Below, piece after piece: positions 9,633 through 18,581 of a DNA stretch of 64,000 nt. Under the pieces are notes generated by a model, which saw only the letters and a list, made by a program, of their open reading frames with translations, was not told the origin of the DNA and searched no databases. The translations under genes and the position numbers were made by a program. The stretch covers positions 5,518,001-5,582,000 of the forward strand of contig OX637342.1 of NCBI GenBank assembly GCA_951799405.1. The letters run 5' to 3'. Origin of the DNA: Agapetus fuscipes (taxonomy: Eukaryota > Arthropoda > Insecta > Trichoptera > Glossosomatidae). Each line of letters starts with the position of its first letter. Within the stretch, counting starts at the first letter, position 1.

Positions 9633-10698
9633 AAATTATCTGTCAAATATCGTGACATTTAGATTGTCTTGTGTAAGTGTCTAGCACCATTAATGCAATG
9701 TGGTTAGTTTTGATGTAAGACCACATAAGAGCATCCACTTTCATTATATAATTGATAATATTAACAGCTTGTCAAATGGTTAAAAAAAAAAACATAAAGC
9801 CGTAGTATTCTGTGAGCCATCTTGAATGCACTAGTTTTCCAGTGTTTCTTTTTAATAAACTTTAAGAACAATATCCAGACTTTATAGTTATTCTCCGTTT
9901 AATAGGTAGATCACATTGGATAGTTAGAATCGAGACTATTGGAAGCTCTCCACAACTTTTTAATACCTTTTCTATGGGTCCAGAGTAACTTCTTAGTCCA
10001 ATTGTACAACCATAATCTATTCAAATAATTGGCGCGGCAGTTCGTTGGCATGGAGTTGACAAATACACCACTGCAGCGGTTTTACTAGATATTTTAAGGT
10101 TTTTGGAATGAATTTACCAATTCCATCTGTATTAACAATAGTTCTATCACGTCCGATTACAGCAAAAAGGATGACATTGATATCTTTACTGATTAAAATA
10201 TCCATAATTTTTCTTTTTATTATTGCTGCTTTTCCAGTGCTTAAAGAAATATGACCAATGTACTGTGACCTTGCGTCCTTCAGTAAACTAATACGCTCCT
10301 CTATAATTATATTTCTCCTATGATCCACTATATTAAAAGTTTTATTTTTACGTCCATCAAAGTATAAACCCAAATCTTAGTAATCAGAATCAATGGTCAC
10401 ACCGGTGAACTTAGTTATTTGCTTTTCACGGGCTCTTCTAATTTTATTTTGATCGAAAACTTTGGATGAATATTTGTCTGAAATAATACCAACGCTTTGT
10501 TGCCAAAACAAGAGCAGCTTCAGCCTTATTGGAAATGCCAAATTTATCCACAGGTTTTTCCAGTATGTCAAGGTCAATATTTTTTAATGAATATGAATAC
10601 GAAATTTGAGGAAGCGGTCTCTGAAGTTCTAGTTTTACTATTACTGTTGAGACTGGTTGTTGAGAGACATCAGTTGATAGGTCAGATCGATTTGGCAA
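9633..10698 (-). pseudogene. Transposase-like gene, N-terminal/central part
   Basis: Reading leftwards on the minus strand through several frames: DLDILEKPVDKFGISNKAEA, then SDKYSSKVFDQNKIRRAREK, then GLYFDGRKNKT (10373 onward), EERISLLKDARSQYIGHIS, AVIGRDRTIVNTD, then KPLQWCICQLHANELP..LFE (to 10017), then GLRSYSGPIEKVLKSCGELP, GKLVHSRWLT, HRILRLYV, IMKVDALMW, GARHLHKTI and SRYLTDNLKQ, where the LINE begins. The C-terminal half resumes at 5930. The set 'GLYFDGRK..T', 'IGxDxTxVNT', 'QWxICQLHxNELP..LF' matches a multicopy arthropod ORF family I recognise but cannot name. The Asp in the IGRD block could be an RNase H-type catalytic residue. At least four frameshifts and several stops; a pseudogene. 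Confidence 0.75.
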
Positions 10699-11199
10699 TG
10701 AACTTGTAGCTTTTTCTTTGTATGGTTAATATTTCTGTTTCCGGTTCAGCTTTTTTTTAATTTCCCGCAGCAGTTTTCAAATCAACACTCCTTATGATCA
10801 TTTATCTTTTGGTTCTTTGATCAATCAGAATATTTTTCAGTTATCGGTACTTTAAGATGTTTTGCATAGTTAAATGAAGCCAATCTGTTGCATTAACACG
10901 CTGATATATTAAAAATACACTTAAGATCTCTCGTAATTTAAAAAATATGAGTAGCGTACAATTATAGTTACATCTCTGAGAGCACCGAATTGGTGACGCG
11001 CGTCTGCGCGGAGTAACAAAGTTAGGGGGTGCCTCCACCCATCCGTGTCAAATTACAAGATACCAAACACGTAATGATAACTATTTCATTCATTTTAAAA
11101 AAACATAATTATCTTTCGTTTGATTTTATCGAATACTTGATTCTTAAACACAAGGGTAAAAATGAATAGTTTTATGTATTTTTGTAATTATTCTGATGA
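10699..11199 (-). other. Transposon 5' region upstream of the recognised gene
   Basis: Lies between the right inverted repeat and the recognisable protein. It probably holds the promoter and N-terminal codons, but no motif was identified; the frame at 11038-10841 is not recognisable. Confidence 0.4.
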
Positions 11200-11340
11200 C
11201 TTGGGGCAGTATAATAAATTAATATTTTGATAAGATTTTTTTTTATATCAGATACTCACCCCATAGAGCAACTGTTCTGCATAACGCAATTACGAAAAAA
11301 ATATTTTTAATTTTTTCCATACATACAGCGATCCACCTTA
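11200..11340 (-). repeat. Transposon right terminal inverted repeat
   Basis: Inverted partner of 5133-5272, ending CGATCCACCTTA at 11340. Confidence 0.8.
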
Positions 11341-11348
11341 ATGTATAG
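11341..11348. repeat. 8-bp target-site duplication, right
   Basis: ATGTATAG, identical to 5125-5132. Confidence 0.85.
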
Positions 11349-11880
11349 AGCACCTTGAAATCTGTAGCACCTATAGCCGTCTTGCTCTTTTCATGAATGA
11401 AAAGCCAACGGCCTTGGAAATTATTGATTTTCCCATATGCCGGAGGGAGATGGGAGATACCTACTCATATTTTACCTACGTTACATAACGCCCATCTGAA
11501 ATGATGGAGGGATCAAAGTACGATCAGAGAATTTCGTTTGAAGTGTACCTACAACGCAATACGATTTATGTACTCAGATTATAATCGCTCACAACCTTTC
11601 CGTCAAAGAAATGATGAAATTCAATGTCGGATTTTCTACGAAGACACTCCTTGAAAGGAAATCCTTGAAGTAGGTGGATAATATTAGAAAAATGAGATTT
11701 AATGTAAGAGAAAAATGTAATAAAGTATGATGTGATTGAAATGATTTTATACTGAGAATACTGTGGTATACTTACCTACATGTTAAATGCATGAATGTAT
11801 ACTAGTAAGGACAGTTTTTTTTTTCGAAAATTGAATCTCTGCTGTACGAAAACTGAAAAATGACATATTTTTGACTACCC
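11349..11880. other. No recognised feature
   Basis: AT-rich, with a small palindrome (CTTTTCATGAATGAAAAG) near 11388. No family seen. Confidence 0.4.
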
Positions 11881-11886
11881 ACAGTT

Positions 11887-12020
11887 AAAATGTCGGTGTT
11901 ATGGCAGAGGGGGCCAAGAGGGCAGATCTTTCTAGCGTATTTGGAATAGAATAACGTTGGTTCGATCCCCGCTTAGATCATTTGACCATAACTTTGATCC
12001 TGGTTCAACAGATGTTATTG
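11887..12020 (+). repeat. SINE-C copy (Ser/Leu tRNA-like head)
   Basis: Begins GTCGGTGTTATGGCAGAGGG and carries a B-box-like GGTTCGATCCCC. The head resembles a class II (long variable arm) tRNA. It is followed by the shared body ..TTTGACCATAACTTTGATCC.. also found at 31595-31725. The leading box is mutated (GGCAGAGG rather than GGCCGAGG), so this is not a functional tRNA. Confidence 0.7.
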
Positions 12021-12352
12021 GGTATTTATTAATTAATTCATTAAAATTAACAATGATGTCTTTGTATGCTTCAGGTGGATACTTAGTAAAATAAATAATC
12101 AAAAACTCAGGTAGGTATGTGTAGTTTAATTATTTATTTATCAGAGCATTAACTGAGTCAGTCTTAACTTAATATGCCTCTGAAACCTTGATAATGAAAA
12201 AAACTGGGACCTCTAATGCAAAATTCGAAAGGAGGATTATCAGAACCATCTAAGCTCCAGTGAGAGATAACAATGGTTGGCGTTGTCGTTTCAACATGGC
12301 TCTATGACATTTCTATATAAATAAATAATTAATTATTGTAAAAATTAGAACC
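12021..12352. other. No recognised feature
   Basis: AT-rich interval between a SINE-C copy and an Alpha copy. Confidence 0.4.
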
Positions 12353-12592
12353 ATCTAATCTAATCTAATCTAAGTTGCAAGGATATGTTACATTGAAGAT
12401 TCACATTACATGCATTCTCACAACCAGACACGTACAAGTTCGCGCTTGCACATGCCTCATGTGAACCTACAACATAAAAATCAAATCTCAAATGGACATA
12501 CACCCTGCAACTCTTGCCGTCCTTCCCTGAGACAGGGGTGACATTGGCAAAGTGAACCATTTTTACAGCATGGGTGGTCAGCCGCATACCAA
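12353..12592 (-). repeat. Alpha repeat copy, near full length
   Basis: Has four units of the (GATTA)n tail (as TAATC) at its left edge and runs to the GGTATGCGGCTGACC head. It abuts a SINE-C copy. Confidence 0.8.
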
Positions 12593-12594
12593 AT

Positions 12595-12695
12595 GATCCA
12601 AATTATAGTCAAATAACCCAAGTGGGGATCGAACCAGCGGTATTCTATTCCAAATACGCTAGAAAGATCAGCCACTTAACCCCTCGGCCATACAC
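12595..12695 (-). repeat. SINE-C copy
   Basis: Minus-strand head CGAGGGGTTAAGTGGCTGAT and B-box-like GGTTCGATCCCC. Same family as 11887-12020, more diverged. Confidence 0.65.
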
Positions 12696-12840
12696 CTCGT
12701 GTGAAATTACCTCTGTTGGAGATAAGAAAAACAAGCACTAAGGTGACGAATTACGTAGCTGGAGAGCAAAGGCGATGGACAGGCTAGAGTGGAGGAGAAT
12801 CCTGGATTCAGCAAAGCTACACCCTTGGAAATCATGATGA
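12696..12840 (+). pseudogene. LINE C-terminal fragment
   Basis: One frame reads EITSVGDKKNKH, a stop, then GDELRSWRAKAMDRLEWRR and ILDSAKLHPWKS before a stop. The '(M)DRLEWRRILxSAKxHP' ending is typical of a non-LTR retrotransposon carboxy terminus and recurs at 32712-32804 on the minus strand; the upstream part recurs at 16970-17050 and 60112-60175. Only the end of the element is present. Confidence 0.65.
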
Positions 12841-13545
12841 TGATATGTTGGTTATTAAAATACTTTTGTGTTTCCGAGAATCGCCTGTTAGAAGGTTGAA
12901 AGACCAATAAATTCCGCAAAGTGACCTTTTATCCGAGTAAACGCTGTGGATAAAGTATAAGCCCTTTGCGAATTTGGAGATTTCATGTTTGCGGACGCCC
13001 ACGAGTTCCCGGAAAGAATGAGGGCAAATAAAAAGTTCATCGTGCACCCCAAGTAACAGTTATTTCTTGTAAACTTAATCACAACGTTTACCAAAAATGT
13101 ATTTAAACGAGAACAGCGCTTTGCGAGTGTCCATTCATTGTTGGGGAAACGCAGTGGTTGAGTCTATACTTTGAGTATACTTACCTGTATCTAGGAGTGT
13201 AAAGGGGAAAGCGTGCTTAAACTGTGTGAACTCGGAAAATTGGTTTCATTCAAAGTTTCAAGGGGCGAAATTACACACTCTTATACATATATAAGAAACA
13301 GCGTTGGATAGTTCACATAAAAATGTTGGGGAAAATTTTAATTCACGTTACGTGTTGTTAACAATAATATGAATGTTTTTTTTTCAGATCGTTTGAAACA
13401 TCGATAACCTTGAGGTGTACATTTTTATGAAAAGGGGCTCTCATTTTTTTTGAGTATTATCAATTTGAATTACAATTTCAGAATTTAACGCAACTTAAAC
13501 GCTATTTAGCTAAACATATAGGGAAAAAAATTGTGCCTACGTTGT
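12841..13545. other. Mostly unrecognised; one Kappa-repeat copy
   Basis: 13085-13200 carries the Kappa motif (TTTACCAAAAATG...AACGAGAACAGCGC...GGGAAACGC). The rest shows nothing recognisable. Confidence 0.4.
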
Positions 13546-13549
13546 TATC

Positions 13550-13637
13550 CTTGACGGGCTCGTATGTGGCGCTTTGGGACCTATTTATTTGTACGGGTAA
13601 GGGGGCCGTCCTTACGCCAACCACTAAAGTTGAATTG
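13550..13637 (-). repeat. SINE-A internal fragment
   Basis: Contains the ACCTATTTATTTGTACGGGT / AAGGGGGCCGTCCTTACGCC block of the SINE-A body. Both ends are missing. Confidence 0.6.
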
Positions 13638-13660
13638 CTTTTCTTAATTATTTTTCATTG

Positions 13661-13842
13661 TTCCAAAGATATATTACATTAAAGATTCATATTAAATGCA
13701 ATCCCATAAGCAGACATGTATAATTTTACGCTTTAACATGCGGACTTACAATTTAAAACCCAATATCAAATGAACATAAGCCCTGCAACTCTCGCCGACC
13801 TCCCCTGAAACAGGGGTGACATTAGCAAAGTGAACCATTTTT
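13661..13842 (-). repeat. Alpha repeat copy, truncated at both ends
   Basis: Lacks the (GATTA)n tail and the first ~40 bp. Confidence 0.75.
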
Positions 13843-13894
13843 TTAAAAACTCGTGAAAAAAAACATTATTTTTATTTTACGCCATTTTACCTTG

Positions 13895-14110
13895 TCCTAT
13901 GCCACGTGCCTCACGATTTGCGGGAGCAGAGTCTGTATCGATTTCCCGCCCAGCCCGGCATCCACAGGTAGGCGGGGCGTAGTAAGGGCGGGCGGCTCCG
14001 GGCCTCCCCTCCGCTTACCACCCAACTCCCCCCAGTGACCTCCAACCGGGACCTCAAAGCCAAGTGCAAGGGGAACCCGAGCAACCTTCCAGCCATTGAT
14101 TCATCTCGCA
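13895..14110. other. GC-rich island, unrecognised
   Basis: Dense C/G stretch (GGCGGGGCG, GGGCGGGCGG) with a CACGTG site at 13901-13906 in otherwise AT-rich DNA. Overlapping frames on both strands end within it and match no family. It could be a promoter or first exon, or a GC-rich transposon piece. Confidence 0.35.
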
Positions 14111-14340
14111 TTGAAGCTTGTATTTTTGTTGAAAAGTTTGCATTGAATTTACATAAAAGTTTTTTTTATGAAATTTCATTTCATAAAAAATTGGGGTTGT
14201 GAAATTGTTGTTGAATAAAATGGTAATTGATTTGGAAACATCTAATTTTACATAAAGTTTCAAACTTTCACTTCCACTTTCATGGTCGGTGTGCAATGAT
14301 ATAGTATTACATTTTATGATTTTTTTTTAAATGTAATTTT

Positions 14341-14690
14341 AGTCCGGTCGATAGCTCAGTTGGTAGAGTGCTTGCATTCCATGCCGTGAGTTCGGGTTCG
14401 AATCCCACCGAGGGTGTCAGAAATGATTTCCCGTTTCGGTGTTTATTTCAAACCCCGAAATAAAATACCGGCAAGGTTTACTCAGCCTTCACAAGAAATG
14501 AGTACCAGCCCTCTCGGGAGCTGGGAAACCCCCACTTCAACTGAAGTGGTTGGCTTACCTGTAAAAATAAAAAGGTTCAACTCGCCACATGCGACCCCTT
14601 CGGGGATAACGCGGCAAGAAGTTACACTATACGTGTAGCTTAGTTGCGTTGCGTTTGCGTTTGCGTTTGCGTTTGCGTTTGCGTTAATTT
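14341..14690 (+). repeat. SINE-A, complete tRNA-derived SINE
   Basis: The head GTCGATAGCTCAGTTGGTAG carries the A box (TAGCTCAGTTGG) and, ~40 nt on, the B box GGTTCGAATCC, so it can be an internal pol III promoter. The body follows (TTTCGGTGTTTATTTC, CTTCAACTGAAGTGG palindrome, GCGACCCCTTCGGGGATAAC hairpin, TTACACTATACGTGTAGC) and a (TTTGCG)n tail of about five units at 14648-14685. Best-preserved copy in the window. It is not a tRNA gene: the sequence continues without a trailer and the acceptor stem is degenerate. Confidence 0.85.
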
Positions 14691-14756
14691 TAATTTTTCA
14701 ACCCAGCAAAGAGCAAATTTGAAAACATAAATGGTATATTTTTGGTGCTCCGCAAT
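14691..14756 (-). repeat. SINE-B body fragment
   Basis: TTTTCAACCCAGCAAAGAGC ... TAAATGGTATATTTTTGGTG matches 33005-33060 (the SINE-B body) without its tRNA-like head. Confidence 0.6.
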
Positions 14757-14859
14757 TATTTAATTTATTTTTTGGATAAGTATGATATCATTACAAATCA
14801 ATTCACTAACTTTTCTTCACTTGGGCCCGTTATTTTCAACGTTAGCATATTATGCGACT

Positions 14860-15244
14860 TAAAACGAAATGGCGGTTGATCTGTAATGTTGGCGGCTAGG
14901 GTTTATTAAATTGGAATTTGTTTTCTGCTTGTTGTCCATAGATATTATTATTTAGTGATGTATAAAATGTTATTTGTCGTGTAATTCCTTGACTTACAGG
15001 TTAGTATGCGGTTGACCACCCATGCTGTAAAAATGGTTCACTTTGCCAATGTCACCCCTGTCTCAGGGAAGGACGGCAAGAGTGGCAGGGAGTATGCCCA
15101 TTTGAGATTTGGTTTTTATGTTGTAGGCTCACATGAAGCATGTGCAAGCGTGAACTTGTATGTGTTTGGTTGAGAGAATGCATGTAATGTGAATCTCCAA
15201 TGTAACATATCTTTGCAACTTAGAATAGATAAGATTAGATTAGA
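14860..15244 (+). repeat. Alpha repeat, extended form
   Basis: 14985-15244 is a standard Alpha copy. It is preceded by ~120 bp (GAAATGGCGGTTGATCTG, GTTGGCGGCTAGGGTTTATT) that also precedes the Alpha copy at 55376-55636, in the same relative orientation. Confidence 0.75.
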
Positions 15245-16480
15245 AAACTGATAAAAATACTACCCACACGATTGACATGAGTGCATCGTTTTCATTCAGT
15301 ATAAAGTCACTATGCTAGCGATAATAATACCTTCCTATAAAAACACTTACTGGTATATAACATTCTGGATGTTGCGTCCTTTTCAAGAGAATCCAGAACA
15401 CGCATGCGTGTGCACATCTGCATCTAAACGCATCGATCGGAACAGGGAGTTCTCGGAACGCTGGCTCCATTCCTGGAAAATGTTCTGCCATTGAGGAGGC
15501 ATATAATACGTAGCATTATAGTATACTTATCTATGGCGGCATGAATGGAGCGAACCTCACTCCACCAGTCTACCCAGTTACTTACGATATCTGTGGATAA
15601 GAAGTTATTCGACAATAGACATTATAGTTTCAACTTGCTAACGAAAATGAAGAAAACGAAGAAAGAGAGCAAAGAACACAGTTGCATTTCCAATTTTCCA
15701 TGTGTTACAAAAAAGAGAACAAAGAACAGAGTTGCATTTCCATGTGTACAAAAAGATTTGGGCGAATGTAAAAATGTTTCAAGAAAGGTGGTAACATTGT
15801 CGCGTACGTACGAGTACTATGTTCGACTGGTTATAAATCTTGTGATCAACAAAATTGACGAATGTTTAAGGAAAAGGGCATTAATTTAAGACATTATGGC
15901 ATGTGTTATAATTAGGTGTCAAAACAAAAAATGGAGAAAGCAAGAAAACAAAGAATTTGACGGCCATGCGTAAAGTAAAGTAGTATAGAATTTGACACGT
16001 TAAACATATTTTGTGTGACTATACCACTGCAACGTTTGATAGGACTGAAACAAATGTGGTCTATAGGATGTATCAATGCAGTAAGTTAGTTTCTGCTCCT
16101 CTATGTTATTACTCAATGAGTACCAAAACTCCAAGCATAAAACATCATACGCAAACTCTACCATAACAAGTTACCAAAAAAGTATGAGAAGTAAAACAGC
16201 GTCTCTAGCGAGTGTTGTTGGTTCTGTACATTTTTTGGTAAAACGATAAAACGCTTTATACTCGGAGTATATTATACAATGCTGGTAGGAGGGGCGCTTT
16301 GATATTGAATGAAAACTGCCCGAATAACAGATCCAGTGCTTGTTTGGCTTATCTACCATTTGATTCAAAGATGACAAAATTTTCCCAAGAATCACATTCT
16401 ATATAATCTGGGCTAAGAAAAAAATGTATAATTCGACAATATGGCAGGTTGTTTTGAATATTTTCAAAATCAATTTCAAG
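15245..16480. other. Unrecognised; small tandem duplication and one Kappa copy
   Basis: At about 15670-15760 a ~56-bp unit (AGAACAAAGAACAGAGTTGC, then ATTTCCATGTG) is duplicated in tandem, inside a 114-codon plus frame (15545-15889) of Lys-rich composition that matches nothing I know. 16205-16300 has the Kappa motif (TTTTTTGGTAAAACG). No gene can be supported. Confidence 0.4.
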
Positions 16481-16533
16481 AAGGGTAAAAGAAAAACAGC
16501 TTTGTTTTCGATTACATGAGTATCGATATTTTT

Positions 16534-16580
16534 ATACCACAATCGGTTTCGCAAACATCCGTTTGCATCGTCAGGTGGTT
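16534..16580 (-). ncRNA. Hammerhead-ribozyme-like motif
   Basis: Minus strand: ACCAC stem strand, CTGACGA, one extra T, stem-loop GCAAAC-GGAT-GTTTGC, GAAA, CCGATT, then GTGGTAT closing stem I. The overall order matches a type I hammerhead, but the extra base after CTGACGA is non-canonical. Activity unknown. Confidence 0.35.
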
Positions 16581-16598
16581 AAATTAATACTAATAAAA

Positions 16599-16645
16599 AT
16601 ACCACCTGACGATGCAAACCGGATTTGCGAAACCGGTTGTGGTAT
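16599..16645 (+). ncRNA. Hammerhead-ribozyme-like motif
   Basis: ATACCAC / CTGACGA / T / GCAAA-CCGGA-TTTGC / GAAA / CCGGTT / GTGGTAT. Stem I is 7 bp, stem II 5 bp, and stem III would be the palindrome ACCGGU with no loop, as in dimer-forming minimal hammerheads. The extra T between CTGACGA and stem II is a departure from the known core. Confidence 0.4.
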
Positions 16646-16777
16646 AAAAATATATATACTCATGTAATCGAAAACAAAGCTGTTTTTCTTTTATCCTTAA
16701 TGATGAACGATTACAAAGTTAATGCCTCTACAATCAATCAATTCCAAAAATTCATAACCTTTTACTAGATACATTCT

Positions 16778-16937
16778 TAATCTAAAACTAAATCTAAGCT
16801 GCAAGGATATGTATCATTTAAGATTCATATTAAATGCATTCCCACAAGCAGACACGCATAATTTCACGCTCACACATGCCGCATGTGGACCTACAATATA
16901 AAAACCCAATTCTCAAATGGACATAAGCCCTGCAACT
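16778..16937 (-). repeat. Alpha repeat copy, 5' truncated
   Basis: Tail and body present; ends abruptly at CCTGCAACT, where LINE-like sequence begins. Confidence 0.75.
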
Positions 16938-16969
16938 GGGTCCAGTAAATAATAATCCAGTAAAAGGTT

Positions 16970-17050
16970 GCTCATGTGAAATTTCCACTGTTGGAAATAA
17001 GAATAACAAGCACGAATGTGACGAGATGGAGCAACGCTGGAATACTTCTC
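16970..17050 (+). pseudogene. LINE C-terminal fragment
   Basis: CEISTVGNKNNKHECDEMEQ-type reading parallels CEITSVGDKKNKH at 12696-12760. The terminal DRLEWRR part is missing. Confidence 0.4.
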
Positions 17051-17248
17051 AACGCTTCTTTTTTCTATCTTTCTTTTAAGTCATTTTGAATAAATTCACA
17101 GATTCAGATAAACACACTATATACTGGTGAGAAAATAAGTGAAAATATTTTTCAGGGCTTGTAAGTTAAATCAGAATAATCTGAACGATTTTTTTTAATA
17201 CTTATTGAATTTTACCATGCTCAAAGTTTCGCAATAGAGACCTGAAAA

Positions 17249-17342
17249 CGCAACTAAGCTTCACATATAGTGCAAATACTTAACGCTTTTTGCCCGAAAG
17301 GTTCGCATGTGGCGTGAGAAAACTTTTTTATTTTTACAGAAT
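17249..17342 (-). repeat. SINE-A 3' fragment
   Basis: CGCAACTAAGCTTCACATAT ... CCCGAAAGGTTCGCATGTGGCG ... TTTTTATTTTTACAG corresponds to the 3' third of SINE-A, diverged. Confidence 0.6.
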
Positions 17343-17477
17343 AGGATGAAATGATTGAAATAAAATATGGTGGATAGAAAATGGGTATTATATTATCACA
17401 TGCATACAAAAAAGGTAACCTTGTAAGAATTTTCAATTTCTGTTTTTTGTTAAAATAACTTTCTCTGTAAGTGCCTG

Positions 17478-18030
17478 TGTTTCAGGGGCGTGCATTCAGT
17501 ACAAGTACATGCGCCTGATATGCAGGCAATATATATGATAAAAACGCATTTAAAAGCTTGATGGGGCTTAGAGCCATCGTTAGCACTTCAGTCACTTTCA
17601 TATGAGTTATTTGAACAAAGGGATGGGATTTATTTTATTATTCTAAAATGTCTACGTATAATACTGATTATTATTTGTGAATTATGTTTCTTAACTTATA
17701 GGTTGGTATGCCGCTGACCACTCATATTGTAAAAAATGTTTCACTCTGCCAGCGTCACCTCTGTTTCACGGAAGTTCGGCAAGAGTTGCAGAGTGTATGT
17801 TCATTTGAGATTTGGGTTTTTATATTGTAGGTTCACATGCGGAATGTGCAAGCGCGAACTTATACCTGTCTAAAATCTAAATCTTAATCTAAGTTGCAAA
17901 GATATGTATCATTTGAGTTTCATTTTAAATGCATTCCCACAAGCAGACACGCATAATTTCGCGCAAAAAAAGACATATCTCTGCAACTTGGATTAGATTA
18001 TTTGCCTATACCCTATGCACGCGCCTGCCG
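17478..18030. repeat. Gamma repeat interrupted by an Alpha copy
   Basis: 17478-17665 has the Gamma left end and body (GTGCATTCAGTACAAGTAC, GAGCCATCGTTAGCACTTCA). The opposite end TTTGCCTATACCCTATGCAC follows at 18001, after the Alpha insertion. Unlike 2329-2790 this copy is not a palindrome. Confidence 0.65.
17686..18000 (+). repeat. Alpha copy with an inverted Alpha fragment inside
   Basis: Plus-strand Alpha runs 17686-17870, is replaced by a minus-strand Alpha fragment (17871-17964, tail to ATTTCGCGC), then the plus-strand tail ACATATCTCTGCAACTTGGA resumes to 18000. Confidence 0.75.
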
Positions 18031-18124
18031 TGTTTTGATCTTGGATTATTTGTCAACAAAACATCACAATGTCTGCGTGTTTGTTTTACTAAAGCTATGC
18101 ATTTTCCCACCGTGCAATTATCAT

Positions 18125-18330
18125 ATTACATAATACGGGTTTTCCGCCGACCGCCCACGCTTTTCCACGGAAATTCTGCTTTCCCGCCCGTGACGCCAAA
18201 CTTTCCCTGACGTCATCGCCGCCATCTTGTTCTCGTGTGACGTCAGCGGTTGCTAGGCAACGCGCGGCGTTAGCGACGCCACCTAAACATGAATGAAGCG
18301 AGAAAGAGACGCCGACATAGCGCCGTGGAA
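18125..18330. promoter_or_regulatory. CpG-rich promoter-like island (CRE, YY1, X-box)
   Basis: Within about 55 bp lie two consensus CREs (TGACGTCA at 18208-18215 and 18238-18245), a YY1-type GCCGCCATCTTG (18218-18229) and a perfect RFX-type X-box palindrome GTTGCTAGGCAAC (18249-18261). CpG density is far above the surroundings. YY1 sites oriented AAGATGGCGGC often sit at start sites, which would point to a minus-strand transcript. On that strand an ATG in the YY1 site opens a 34-codon frame ending near 18126. No downstream gene is recognised on either side, and it could be a mobile-element promoter. Confidence 0.45.
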
Positions 18331-18581
18331 ATTGCTTAGCGAGAAGTTTTTTTAAATATTATTTCGATTAATCGTGATAAGGGTGTGTGCCCTTTTTTGC
18401 CTTGATAGATTCATCGACCAACATAAAAGATATAGATGAAGCATCTGAGCCGTTTTGAGTATCAAAAAAAAGTGAGCCCAAGGGCGTCATCTTAATACAA
18501 ACGAGGTCTTGTTATAATCTGTTTCCAGGCAACCGTCATTTTTTGTTTCTTTTTTTTAACGGCTGATGTTAATAAATCGAC

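Larger units (their letters stand above)
5133..11340 (-). mobile_element. Decayed DNA transposon, interrupted by a LINE
   Basis: Both ends start TAAGGTGGATCG reading inwards and are flanked by the same octamer ATGTATAG, so the boundaries are well defined. A single decayed gene runs on the minus strand from about 10698 to 5464 and is the only coding content apart from the LINE at 5942-9620. Without the LINE the element would be about 2.5 kb. An 8-bp duplication is seen in hAT, P, Merlin, Zisupton and some Mutator-like elements; which applies here is not settled by eye. Frameshifts and stops show it is dead. Confidence 0.85.
16481..16700. repeat. Large palindrome, ~98-bp arms
   Basis: Arms 16481-16578 and 16602-16700 are near-perfect reverse complements around a ~23-bp AT spacer; e.g. 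AAACAGCTTTGTTTTCGATT at the left pairs with its complement at the right. Each arm contains, on one strand, a hammerhead-like motif (see 16534-16580 and 16599-16645). Confidence 0.85.

Noticed and set aside
14341..14412. Possible tRNA gene (GTCGATAGCTCAGTTGGTAG ... GGTTCGAATCC)
   Set aside because: It has A and B boxes but a poor acceptor stem, continues into a repeated body and (TTTGCG)n tail, and recurs at six or more loci; it is the head of SINE-A. The same reasoning applies to the tRNA-like heads at 19230, 31595, 33043, 45730 and 48093.
15545..15889. 114-codon plus-strand frame as a host gene
   Set aside because: No recognisable domain, Lys-rich, overlaps a tandem 56-bp duplication and has no splice or promoter context.
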